This document shows, in pieces, positions 10,312-21,590 of a stretch of DNA of 64,000 nucleotides. Location of the stretch: the NCBI RefSeq assembly GCF_028502605.1, contig NC_079232.1, positions 434,001 through 498,000 on the forward strand, written 5' to 3'. Position numbers and translations under genes: made by a program. Every line of letters begins with the position of its first letter. Position 1 is the first letter of the stretch. The notes beneath the pieces were generated by a model, which saw only the letters and a program-made list of their open reading frames with translations, made no database searches and was not told where the DNA came from. The stretch is from Trichoderma breve (lineage: Eukaryota; Ascomycota; Sordariomycetes; Hypocreales; Hypocreaceae).

Positions 10312-12030
10312 CTCCGTGGTTTCGACGGCGGCGGCGTCGTGGAGCTGGTCTGAGCGGGCCGCGATGATGGTTGATGAATCCAGGCTGAACAAAGGGAGAG
10401 AAGGGCGGTAGAACAACGGCAGACGACGGGGCGCGGCGAAATGAAGGAGCGGAATGAGATTGAAATCAGGGCGGGTTGGATTGGTTGGTTTGTAAGGCTC
10501 GTCGGGTTTCGGATTGGAATCAGCTCGTGGTCACGTCGGCGCGGGGATCAGCGGGCGGGCGGTTGCGCAGGAGCAAGATTAAAGAAGGAGAGAAAGAAAA
10601 GAGAGAACGAAGAAGAAGCGGAAACAAAGGAAACGGGTCCAGTCCAGGTCAACGGGCAAAGTCAAAATGTCGAGGTTTTGAGTTGCTTTGGCTTTGGGAT
10701 GGGATGGGATGGGATGGGATGAGGGGTGGTGAGAGCAATGGTGGAAGACAGATTGGGCCTAGCAGGGGTTTGTTTGTCCGGGTCTTGGTCTGGGGGATTT
10801 ATTTCTGGCGTTAATCTTCTCAAGGGAAACAAAGGCTCGGGCCGGAATTACAGAGGCGCCGCCACCTGATTACAGTGAGCGAAAGCACGGGGCATCAGCT
10901 GCTCTCAACTGATCGAACTGAGCTGGATAATTGATTGAAGCCTAACATATGAATAGAGTGGAAATGGAACCAATGGATTTGCGCTACCGAGGTGCTTCTC
11001 GCTGGGCATCAGCGGCCTTTTAGTGGTCAGCATGCAGAGCATAGCACCTGTGCTGTGCTGTGCTGGCAGTTCATATTAGTGGGCGTAAAGGGGGCATGGC
11101 GATGCGTGACTGACGTGACGTGACGTGACGAGCTGAGATTTGATGGCAGAATTGGGCGGGACGAGATGGGGGATTTTTTGCGTTTGTTTAATTCCAGCAA
11201 GGGTGTACATAAGCGAGAAGAGGGTGGGGATGCTGATGACGATTGATGATGGGTGATTTAAAAAATGAGATTTGATGAACCTATTGACGGTATAAGTTGA
11301 GTGTGGTGTGTGAACGTGTAAGTGTGTATGAGTGTATGATTGAGTGAGTGAGTGAGTCTCATACAACTTCCTCTATTTCACTCAGTACCTTTTCTGTTTC
11401 TCCGCCGACGATTGAACCTTGATTGCTTAGATACTTTGGACGTGCATTAGAACATGATTTCCAGCGCTCCGTAATCATCATCCAAGCTCCTCGTGTTATG
11501 CTGACGGTTAATTCCAACCCAGCCAATCACACGGCCAGGCTACGCCCCCAAAGGCATCAACAATCGACGCACAAAACAAGTGGCTTGAACCATGTACTCC
11601 GTAGCTACATGACGCTTGGCTAGATCCAGACCAGCGCAGAAGTCAATCAATGTCCCGGCTACCGGACGGGAATATTGTAAACAATTTAATGCAAAACAAA
11701 CAAAGCAAAACAGATGGTTTCAACAACAACTCTTTTATTTGCTGTTCCGTAATGGATGGCACCTTATCCCTTATCGATTCCATGTGCTTTTTGTACCTCG
11801 AACGGCTCCATGTTAGGCATGTCGTCTCACGTGACGTATCAGCTCTGCCTGCCTTGTTACTGCAAGTCACTCGCACTCCATCGGCGCTTCAAGTGACTGC
11901 CGACTTGCACCATCACTTGCACCATCACTTGCATGACTGACCGCTGATGTTTTCAATACGCATGTCGTTACCTTAACTCATTCTTCATTCATTCATACAT
12001 TCATATACATATAGGCGAATATCAGCTTCA
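10312..12030. other. Intergenic region with simple repeats
   Basis: Promoter side of the Spg1-like gene. It contains a GGGAT repeat (10696-10721), a GTGAC repeat around 11110-11130 that makes overlapping TGACGT sites, and GTGA/GAGT repeats near 11340. A short direct repeat of CACTTGCACCAT lies at 11905-11932. No gene seen. Confidence 0.5.
10696..10721 (+). repeat. GGGAT pentanucleotide repeat
   Basis: Five perfect units of GGGAT about 385 bases upstream of the Spg1-like start. The G-runs on the plus strand could form a G-quadruplex; that is inference from spacing alone. Confidence 0.8.
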
Positions 12031-13000
12031 TCAAATCGACGACAGCAAGGACCTCCTCCAAACTCCCATCCCAACCCACGCAAACAGGCCCACGCCCCCC
12101 AAAATGCCCAGCCAAATCAGCATCGCCGTGCGAAACACCCCCCTGGCAAACTTTTGCATAGCCTCACCATCATTTGCGTGAGGAAATGGCTCGTTAGGGA
12201 CCGGCTTGTCGAGAAACTTGGCCAGTGGCTCCCAGCCTTCTTTGAGGTCCATGGTCAAGAGTCGATCTTTAGGAACATGGTTGTGGACCCATTCATTGTG
12301 AATGAGGATGGAATCTACCCAGATTAGCACCACGGTTGCAACAAAGTCACTGCCCGTAATTGCACAATTACACCTACCTCGAGTCATTGCCGGTCCAAGA
12401 CGGGTTGATTCTCTGCCCACGAATATCAACATCAACAAAAAACAACAGTCAAGCGCACTGCCTCGACTCACACAATCTGTAGGTATCTGAACCATGTTGG
12501 CGCCCACCTCCATCCAGGACATGGCCACAGAATCGCCTTGAGCACCGACATCGACCCATAGCCGTCCTTGAGCAGTGTCTGCATGCTGTTAAACCATCGA
12601 TCCGGATCCCGCGTCACGAGCACCACCTTGGCATCCGGGTACAGCTCGACCAGTTCGGCAATGAAGGCGTTGGTGGGAACATCAGTGACGGCAGCAAAGC
12701 CGGCCGTGGCCTCGCGCAGGAGCTTCATGAGGACGGGCTTGTTATTGCGGTTGGCGAAGGCGTCGCACCATAGCTTGACATAGGCTGTTTCCATGAGTGT
12801 GAGCATGAGCACAAGAAGCATGAGGGGCTGGACCAACCGTCTTCTCGGCCAAACAGCTGCGTTCCCCCATGCATCACCGGCTCTCCCAGCAACCTTTCCA
12901 GGGCCAGGGCCATGGATACAGTGCCGGTGCGGGAGTAGCCGGCGCCGATGACCTGCACGGTCCGGGTCCGGTCGGTGGGGATTGATGGAACTCCGCCCAT
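12031..13000 (-). CDS. Sulfotransfer_4-type P-loop protein, four exons
   Basis: Exons 13000-12838, 12784-12472, 12412-12378 and 12314-12031 give 264 residues. All phases agree and the donors include GTGAGT and GTAGGT; the first donor (GTTGGT) is weak. Markers of the fungal sulfotransferase-like family (Sulfotransfer_4): VIGAGYSRTGTVSMALAL (5'-PSB/P-loop-like) near residue 17, HGGTQL, then VVLVTRDPDRWFNSM (3'-phosphate loop), VPKDRLLTMDLKEGWEPL and PFPHAND. Residues about 240-260 form a hydrophobic helix, so it is probably membrane-anchored at the C-terminus. True sulfotransferase activity has not been shown for most such fungal proteins. A shorter-flanked, intronless paralogue lies at 31916-32704. 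Confidence 0.85.
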
Positions 13001-13749
13001 TTTGACGGCGCTCGACGAAAAGATGTAATACTTTGCTTTTAAAAGACGTTGGTATCGCACTCTTAGTATCGATCAGAAAGCTAGATTACGACAGAGGAGG
13101 TGTGCTGCCCTTATACTGCCCGAGCGCGACCACCATCGGATCATCGGCAGCATATACTATGTGCTACCCCCCTACTTTGGACGCATCCTCATCACCTGTC
13201 TGCCGTTACAACACCGGCAGGCCTCTCAAAGATGCGCTAGGAAATGCCAACTGACATCACCAAGCTTGTTAATCCCCTACTGGGCTTTAAACTTGAATTC
13301 GTTTTCGAGAAGGATCATCCAAGAGGCAGCCTCTGATTCCGTCTAGCTTCGGAAGTCGGCGATCCTACCTCAGCACCCAACTGGACGCAGGACTGCACTT
13401 GGAATCCTGTGCCCCATTTTTATTAATAGAACCCAATCAACAGAGGAAGCCAGGATTCTCTCTCTTCCTTGTATTCATCGGCGATAGTTGTCTTGGCGCT
13501 GTGGTTGTCCTTGGTTGATTCGCCAACGTCGCTCTTTGTCCAATTGCAGCCCTGGCTTGTGGCTGCCCGAGCCGGGTAATGAAGACATCAGTGGGGGTTT
13601 TCACGAGCATGTGGAAGTGGTGAGTCTAATGCCGCTGTGGGTATGTAAGAGCAAGTTTGGACTATGTACGGATGCTGATGCATCGCCAGATATATACGCT
13701 TACACTTTCCGTCGTGTCGCTTTTTTTCACCCTCATAAATTCATCATAT
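13001..13749. other. Intergenic region
   Basis: Promoter of the sulfotransferase-like gene plus the 3' flank of the deformylase gene. In-frame sequence continues upstream of 13000 to another possible ATG-like start at 13060 but the glycine-rich family start is at 13000. No further gene seen. Confidence 0.5.
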
Positions 13750-14677
13750 TTAGAACACAACAGTCTTGTGTCCGTTCAAAAACACTCTTCCTTCGGCATA
13801 CCAGCGAACCGCCGCCGCCAGCACCTGCGTCTCGACCGTGGATCCCTCCTCTGTCAGCTTCTTGGGGTCCATGCTGTGGTCGACTCGGGTGACTTGCTGC
13901 TCGATAATGGGGCCTTCGTCGAGATCGGCCGTGACAATGTGCGCCGTGGCACCGATAATCTTGACTCCGCGGTCGAAAGCCTGGTGGTAGGGCTTTGCGC
14001 CGATGAAGCTGGGCAAGAAGCTGTGGTGGACTGTTGGTCATTGTGTTAGCCTAAGGGCATGGGAATGGGACAATGCGACAGGGGTTCGACTGACTGTTGA
14101 TAATCTTTCCGGACATTTCCTCGCACAGCTTGGGCGACAGCACCTGCATGTATCGGGCCAGGACAACCAGCTCAATGTTGTGCTGCTTGATCAGCTCCAG
14201 CACCTTGGCCTCCTGCTCCAGCTTGGTGTCCTTGGTCACCGGTATGTGGTGGAACTCAATGCCGTAGCTCTTGGCCAGGGCCTCAAAGTCGGGGTGGTTG
14301 GAGACAATGATGGGCACCTCAATGAGCAGCTGGCCAGTCTTCATGCGGAACAGCAGGTCGTTGAGGCAGTGGCCAATCTTGGACACCATGATGAGCACGC
14401 GGGTGCGGCGCTTCAAGGGCCGGAAGTTGTACTTCATGCTGTACTCGGTGGCGAGGGCCTGGAAGTCGGGCTCGAGGTGCTCAGTCGACGAGGCATCGGC
14501 AACGTCCGGGGCAGGGCCAAAGTGCACGCGCATGAAGAACTTGTTGGTGACGGGGTCGGAGAACTGCTGCAGGTCGAGCACGTTGTGGCCCTTTGCGGCG
14601 AAGATGCCGGTGACGGCGTGGACAATGCCGGGCTTGTCGGGGCAGCTGAGGGTGAGGATGTGACCGGAGGAAGCCAT
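13750..14677 (-). CDS. Formyltetrahydrofolate deformylase
   Basis: Exons 14677-14095 and 14030-13750 give 287 residues, close to the 280 of bacterial PurU. An N-terminal ACT-like domain ([20 protein letters not shown], residues 6-25 onward) is followed by the formyltransferase-fold domain: [17 protein letters not shown], the VSNHPD segment, FHHIPVTKD, then across the splice site [20 protein letters not shown] and [19 protein letters not shown]. The conserved HxSFLPxFxG and the histidine and aspartate of the GATAH..LDEGP region are present. The enzyme hydrolyses 10-formyltetrahydrofolate to formate and tetrahydrofolate and balances the one-carbon pool. The splice A|TCCACC restores the codon for isoleucine exactly where the family needs it. 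Confidence 0.93.
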
Positions 14678-15682
14678 TGCGACAGATTTCGCGGGTTGAT
14701 CGGGCGTTGAAGCGCAAGATTGCTGTTGGCGAGTGCGATATCGCAGAGGAGAGAATCTCGAGTTGAGTCGAGATTGCTAACGATGACGAACTACGTCAGA
14801 CACTGGAGAACAGCAAACAGCTAAACGGACAGCTTTCAATTTCAATTGAGCAGTTAAAGAGGAGAAAGAAGAGAGTTGAAAAACAAGGTTCGACGCCGCG
14901 CTGGCTTAAAAAAAAAACCAATTGGAGCAGAAAAAGAGTCATCCGGATGTAGCTCGGCGAGTTTGGCCTCTGACTCTTACTATTTACTAAGTAGCTGAAA
15001 TATTAGCTGAGCCCAGCCCAGCTTCCAGACTCGGGAGGAAAACTCCCCCCACTGCGGGCTGCTTAGCCCTCCGGACCGGTAGCTTTGTTTAATTTATTCT
15101 GCATCGCGTAAGCTGTTTTGCAAGACTATTTAGTAAGAGTATAGCCTGAATGATTTTCTAGATGCTTCTCTTCTCTTTTTTTGTGACGGTTGGAATTTCA
15201 GAGTGTGAATGGGGCCGAGAACCGGGGCTGGTGGAGCTCCGGTTGTGGTGTCTTGTCGCTTTTGGCTATTTTGACATGTGTCAGATCGGACGTCTTGTAT
15301 TACTGGGTCTGTGTCTTGGTGGGATTGAATTATGTGATACGAGAAAACAGTAACGTTGATGAGAGCATCTTGGAATGAGCCAATAGTCAACCTTGCATGC
15401 CATATGATGATCGAATCAACAATATTGATAACTTTTTTTTTTAACACAAAAGAATTGTATACTAATTAATCAACTGCGGGTATTATAAAACATTAACCGT
15501 GTAGAAAAAGCCACGCCCTCATTAGCATCATTGCTCATTACGCATATCCAGATGCAATAACACGAACAACACCACAGCACGCCCAAATTTTCAATCTCTC
15601 GTACAACACAAAAGAAAAGAAACGTTTCTCAAGAAAGAGACATTGACAAATTGAGTTGGCTTAAAACTGCCATGCCAACATC
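14678..15682. other. Intergenic region
   Basis: Promoter of the deformylase gene on the left, 3' flank of the PAP2 gene on the right. The short open frames at 15130-15450 lack any domain. A poly-T run lies at 15432-15442. Confidence 0.5.
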
Positions 15683-17012
15683 TTACACCATCTGCTCAGG
15701 AGGGTGTCCAACCGCCCGTCGAGGCATCGTTGGGTTTGCATACTCTCCATTGGCCGCGGGTCCAGCGCCATTAGTATACCCAGCGCCATTAGTATGACCG
15801 GCACCGTTGGTATATCCAGCACCGTTATTATATCCGTATTCATGCTTGCCATGGTGGTGTCCATATCCGTTGCCAACACCATTAGTCGTGCCACCGGCAA
15901 AGCTCTCCGTTCCCCATCCAACACGCCTCGTGAAAGTTGAGTCGAACAAGTCGCCATTGCCCACGGTATACGGGAACGCCACGCCGCGGTTCAGCGGGAT
16001 GTGGTTGAAGCGCCAGTCCCAGATAGATGCGTACAGCATGCGGTATGCGGAAAAGGCCATGATGGTGCCAATGATAGCTCCGGCGACGATGTCGTACCAG
16101 TTGTGGAACTCATCAATAGTGAGAGCACCGCCGATGAGGACCGCGCCGAGGATGGGGGCGTAGACGGCGATGAGCTTCCACATTGCCGGGTGGTAGTTTG
16201 CAAACACCTTGAGCTTCGCGTTGAGGTACAAAGAGAGGTAGACGAAGCCAGCGAAAGCCGCCGTGGTGTGGCCGCTGGGGAACGATTCCAGGCTGTCGTC
16301 AATCTGGTCTGGGTCTCCAGTGCAAATGTCCCGCGTGAAGTAGATCTGCTGGAATCCGGTTCTGTCGAGTCCTGAAGTTGTGACGCGGCTCAGATCAGGC
16401 TTGCACACGTCGAGAAAGTGTGGGCGAAGGCCTCCGATGAGCCACTTGCAGAACACTTGGAACACGGCTGCGCAGATGAGAGAGTACAAGAGACCAATGA
16501 CACCGTTGTTGACGTCCCAGAATGAGCGGATGCGGATCTGCATGACGAGGATGATGAAGATGGGGATAATGGAGGCGAGGAAAGCTGCCAGCCAGATGGG
16601 AACAATCTCCTTGCGAAGAGGGTAGCCGAATTCAGGCCAGACGATTTCTCCATCGGAAAAGGTGACGGGGAACGAGCGTGTCGGTGCAGGTTTGGCTTCG
16701 TAGACCTAGGTGAGACGTCAAGTCAGCTTCGTTACTTGTTTGCATTTGCATCTCTGGTAGAGCTCGACTTACACCGAGGCCGATGGCTCCCATAGCCACC
16801 ATGGTCAAGATGTCCAACCAAGTGACTCTGAGCCACTGTCCAAAGCTAGGACGTAAGTGCATCGCATACGGAGTGTGTTGGCGACCACGGCCAAATCCTC
16901 CACCACGACCGAGTCCCCATCTCCGTTTTGTTGTCGTCGTCGGAGCCGTCGTAGTGTTAGCTGCTGGGGCCTGTGCCGCAGGGGCACGAGCTCTATTTCC
17001 AAAGAGAGCCAT
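15683..17012 (-). CDS. PAP2-family lipid phosphatase with NGAGYT repeats
   Basis: Exons 17012-16773 and 16705-15683 give 420 residues. The N-terminal 45 residues are Ala/Thr-, then Gly/Arg-rich. Several membrane helices follow. Phosphatase motif 1 is KWLIGGLRP (167-175) and motif 2 is SFPSGHTTAAFAGF (222-235). At motif 3 the nucleophile-partner histidine and aspartate are in FHNWYD (H281, D285), but the usual SR ahead of the histidine is replaced by ALTIDE. The protein should dephosphorylate phosphatidate, diacylglycerol pyrophosphate or a related lipid in an internal membrane (Dpp1/Lpp1-like). The C-terminus has about four hexapeptide repeats, AGYTNG/AGHTNG, and a hydrophilic tail. The second exon's frame is continuous with GLG|VYEAKPAPTRSFP at the splice. 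Confidence 0.88.
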
Positions 17013-17748
17013 GGCCGATGACTGTAAGCAATCCCCAATATGGATGATAGAAATCAAGCGATGAGAGGTTGAGCAGAAGAAAGACAAGTCCAACTAGAAG
17101 TCAACGCCGCGGCACCTCCCTTTATCTCCCAGCACCAGCACCAGCACCCAAACCCAAACTCATCATCATGATACACTCCTTCCAACAAACACGCACGCAA
17201 AACCACCAAATTCAAGATCGTCACCTCCTGACGTCAACCACAACCTTTTCCACCGTCATCGCCACCCGCTCCAGTGGCCCTGGGCCGTTGCCATCCCGCT
17301 GCCCTGTCCTTGCCTGTCCTGCACTTGGCTTGTCCCCCCTGTCCGCTCCCGCAAATCAAAGAGGCCACAGCCGTGAATAGCGTCATACGTGCAACAAGCT
17401 TGGCAGTAACGTTGTTTAGCCGGCACCTTTGCTCCGAGTGGGGGTTGCGAGAAGCCCAATCAAAACGTCATCGCTTGTCATGGTCATCGAGATTTCCACC
17501 CGCCATCCACTTTCGGGCTGCTTCACCGACCGGCTGTCGTCTCACCGAATTCACCGAACTCATTCAATCTTCCAAGTGTTCCTCCAATCGAGACTTGATC
17601 GTAACTACATAATTCAAAATATCTTCAATCCAATCTGCTAGTTGTGGTATGATAGAACAAGTTATGATATCCAATCTCCGCTATAAAAAAAAAAAAAAAA
17701 CTTCCAAACACAGTCCGTCCCTTTCCAACTGGCAATCTGCAATTCCTT
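17013..17748. other. Intergenic region
   Basis: Promoter of the PAP2 gene and, beyond a 17-base A-run at 17684-17700, the 3' flank of the Argonaute gene. No gene seen. Confidence 0.5.
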
Positions 17749-20700
17749 TCAAATGTAAAACATACTATCCTTAAGCCTCTCATGGACCTGCACCTCCTGC
17801 TGCAATGCCCCAGTATTGAGACCACCCGCAGCGCCTTCCACCATTGATGTCGCTTCTGAAGCAGGCGGCGACTCAAATAAACTGCTGAGATAGCACCGTG
17901 ACCGCTCGCACAAGACATCCGCATAGTATGCCGGAGCGCAGTAGCTCACGGCCTTGGTGGCCCGACCAAATGCATAACACATACTCTGCGTCAGATTCGT
18001 GAACTCGTCTGCTATGTTCTTTCCAGGCGTCTTCGCGTATCGTGAGCGAAAGATTTCATCCAGCACGACATAGTAATGCGCTGGTCTAGCCGTTCCCTGT
18101 AGTGCTGTGTGCGCCTGGAGGAAAAAGTCCCAACTGCGAGCTTCCGTGACGCCCCGATCAACCACAGTACCAGCCTTGGTGTTTCCGCCCTTGTCCGCGT
18201 CGGCGGCTGTAGTTGGATAAAAACGAGTATGGTGGCGTTTGCCGACAATGGCGACAGTCATGCGTGGCAAGCCTTTCTTTTGATCTGGTGCTGGGTAGAT
18301 CTCTTTGCAGGCGGCTCGTAGCAACGGGAGCTCTTGGTCTAATACCGGCTGATACTGCCCCTCTGAGACGCCGTCACGGTATACAATGATATTTTCCGGA
18401 AACTCTGAGTGCTTGCCCTTCTGGCGCCACAAACGTAGACGCGATTTTAGCATTTCAGTGAGATCCGCAACCAACTCCTGGCGACTTTTAGGCTGGATGC
18501 TGAGGATACCGGGCCACTGGCCGAGCTTTTGGTCAATGCTAGCAACCATACTGGCTATACTGGGAGCCTGCTTATTTCCGGCCGTCGGATGAGTTACATC
18601 GATACCAACAATCATGGTTTTATTCTCAGTAATGAATCCCAAGTGTGTTGGATCGACGAGATGGTTGTTGCCGCCAAGCTTTAGGTTAAACTTGAGCGCG
18701 AGATTGCGAAGATACTGGTCTTGACCCTTGGGGTTGGCAATCTTGGTGCCGACGCTGCAGACGGTATGGATGCCATATTTCACATCGCCAAGATACTTGA
18801 CTCGGTTGTACAACGGAATAGGAGTTGCAGGCAGGATGACAAAGAGCAGCTGTAGCGATGATGCGGCACGTTTCATCAGCGCCTCGAGTTCAGGATCGTC
18901 ATTATTACTAAGTTGAAGTCGTTGAAATGGTTGAAGCGGCGGGCTGGCAGCGATGCCGGTATCGCCCAGCACGGCATGGAAGCTCCGTAAGACTTCGGTC
19001 AGGCCTGCACTAGTGAATGTCTGGGCGTGTGGATAGTCGTTGGGCATCTCAATGTAGACGCAAGACCACTTCTGCATACTGCCGGCGTTGCTGAATTTGA
19101 GACTCGGAGAGTCCCTTGGTAGCATGTTCCAACTGCCCCCAAACGTGGGAATTTGTCGATTCTGGCCGTAACCAACTTTTGGGCTAGCGATAATGCGGCC
19201 CGAAACGGTAATGAGGTCCTGAGAAATATCGATTCCAAACTGGGCCTGGGAGGAATGAGTAAGCCAGTCGTTCGTTTTATAATGCCAGAATCGCAACAGG
19301 AGCTCACCAATAATGGGTTTGTTTCAGAAGACAGGCCCGCAATTTTCAGTCCCTTTGTCACAATAGATGTAGCGTTGTCGAACGGCTTACGAACAGCAAA
19401 CCTGATCATTTGCTGGGCCTGGGCCGTGCTGAGCGTGGTATTGCACGGCTGGCCAGGCAGCACATAACAAACCTGGAGCGGCAAGTAATTGGGATTTGCT
19501 CTATCGCCGACATTGATGACGGGCAGTCGAGTATCTTGGATATGGATTTTATGCTCTGTGGGAATGTCAGCTAATGGTGGACGGATCAATGAGCGTGGTA
19601 TGATGGGAGGCTCACGTTTGGCGAAGAAGTCATAGACAGAGATGTACTGTCCTCCTTGAGCTTTGGCGCCTTTCCCACCCTGCTTCTTTGTATCTTTTGA
19701 ATCCTCTTTGAGCCAAAACTGGACATCCTTTGGCCCAGCTCCAAACGCTTTTACTCGAGAGGGGTTCTTGAGGCCTTGTCCATCGTTTTTATCCGCCAAC
19801 CACCCAATGGTTCTCACTCGCGAAACGGGTTTACCTCGTTTATTTAGCTTGTCAGGTAGGTGAGTAACTCTGATTCGAATCCCTTTGATGAATGCCTGTA
19901 ACTTATGCAATCCCCCCTGAGTGCCTAGGCGGAGAATGAATTGATCCAATGGGCCTTCCTGGAAAAATGCAGCCTGGCTGACGTTGATATTGACAAGCAC
20001 ACGAGCCGTAGCCGCACGGACACTGGCAAAGAAGCCACGTATAGCAGTGAGGCAGTTTCCAAGGTCCCATGTATCAGACAATTGACCTATAGCAAACGTT
20101 TTAGATGATCCGCTTTCGGCCGACCCCATGGAGACGAGGTTGTCGCCCGACTTGGCGTAGTGTTTCAAGAAGATGTTGAGAGCCTGGATGAGGGGCAGCT
20201 TTTCGTCATACTGGGCAGATGGGTTCGTCGACGTGAGGTATTCTATCAACTCTGAGGTGGCCAAGGTATTGGTGAGATGGAGCTTGACCTGATACTGAAC
20301 ACCATCCTCCTTTGGTGCATCTTGTCCAATGGATCGATACGCGATGTTGATGGTCCGATCACTAAATTTCTGTCGGCTGAGGATGGTTTTCCTGAAATCA
20401 CTCACAAGGCCATGTTTATACTCGGCCAGCTCTGGTGCCTCCAATAGCAAGCGAACAACCTGTGTCAGCTTATTTCCAGTCGCGGCCGGGGTGACAGACA
20501 TCTCATATCGGTATAAGACCAGCTTGGACGATGCGGTCAAAGAGACGTAGTTTGCCCACAGGGTAATCTCCGCTCCTTTAGTGCCGTATGCTGGCCGGCG
20601 AGGGAGAACATCTTGTAGGCCGAGCGTACTTAGGTCGACTGATTTGCCCGGAGCTATAAGAGCATCTTCCGTTTTGGTCACCGTCTTATCGGGGGCGGGG

Positions 20701-21037
20701 ATTCCGCCGGGAACACTGTGGCAGCCGCTGTGATGAGTGGTTATGGCCCCATGATAGTGGTGTATAATGAGAATGCTGGTGCTCACGAATAGACTTGAGG
20801 CGGCCCTCCACCTCGGCCACCTCTGAAAGAACCTCCTCCTCCCCGGTCTCCTCCTCCTCCTCCTCCTCCTCTAAAGGAACCTCCCCCTCGGTCTCCTCCA
20901 CCACCACCACCTCGACCCCCGCCGCCTCTATAACCTCCCCCGCCGCCACCTCTATAACCTCCTCCGCCTCCTCCACCTCGTGATCCTCCACGATCTTGAT
21001 ACCCTCCGCCGCCTCTGCCTCTTCCTCGCGACGACAT
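17749..21037 (-). CDS. Argonaute (QDE-2/Ago-like)
   Basis: Exons 21037-20787, 20715-19308 and 19245-17749 give 1051 residues. Residues 1-84 are almost pure Gly/Arg (RGG and YRGGGG repeats). ArgoN follows (to about 270), then ArgoL1 with VLVNINVSQAAFF, PAZ ending near LPVINVGDRANPNYLPLQ, then MID and PIWI. PIWI holds the slicer tetrad: D769 in VGIDVTHPT, E810 in RQELV, D844 in YRDGVSEGQ and H943 in RPAHYYVVLDE, so it should be cleavage-competent. The end SMFYI is near the usual C-terminal hydrophobic end. A GTG in frame at 21049 is ignored in favour of the ATG. In fungi this protein carries small RNAs for quelling or antiviral silencing. RGG tails are often methylated and bind Tudor proteins; here that is inference. 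Confidence 0.95.
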
Positions 21038-21590
21038 TTGCAACGACACTCGGATCTTCTTCCTAGCTTATAAGCTATCCGTTGAGTTTAGGACCGGTGG
21101 GGCAGCTTCTTAGTTCCAGGACCGTCGTAGTCGGATGGATGCCAAAAGTGGGCTTATCGCGAGTCCAGCATTTTAAGGTGTGCGGGGTCACGAGCTTGTG
21201 CTGCAAGTTGACTAAGCCAGCATTTCACACCACCAAAACACCAAGAACTCCGTATAAGTTTGTTGCTGATATCAAGAAGCAAACACATCAAAAAGGCATC
21301 AACATTAAATTTCTTTTCTTTGGTATATCCTCATGACGACGGCCTCAAAGAAAGCAAAGCAAGCGTCCATGATCGCTGACAAACAAGAGGCCAACGCTGT
21401 GTAACTTGACATCTCTCCTCTTCCCTCGCTGCCACCATTCAATCATTTCATCACTGCCCAAACGCCGATACCTATGCACATGAGCTCTAGCAACCAGCCG
21501 TCATCCATAAACTTGCCCAACCTACCGGAGCTCCGAAACAAAGATACAATGAAAGCAAATACCCGACACGGCGACACAAGCGCTGTCCCT
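21038..21590. other. Intergenic region between Argonaute and SRP54
   Basis: About 550 bases holding the Argonaute promoter and the SRP54 3' flank. Nothing else seen. Confidence 0.5.

Noticed and set aside
15683..15860. RiPP-type repeated core peptide in the NGAGYT tail
   Set aside because: No dibasic sites between repeats and no signal peptide; it is the tail of a membrane phosphatase.
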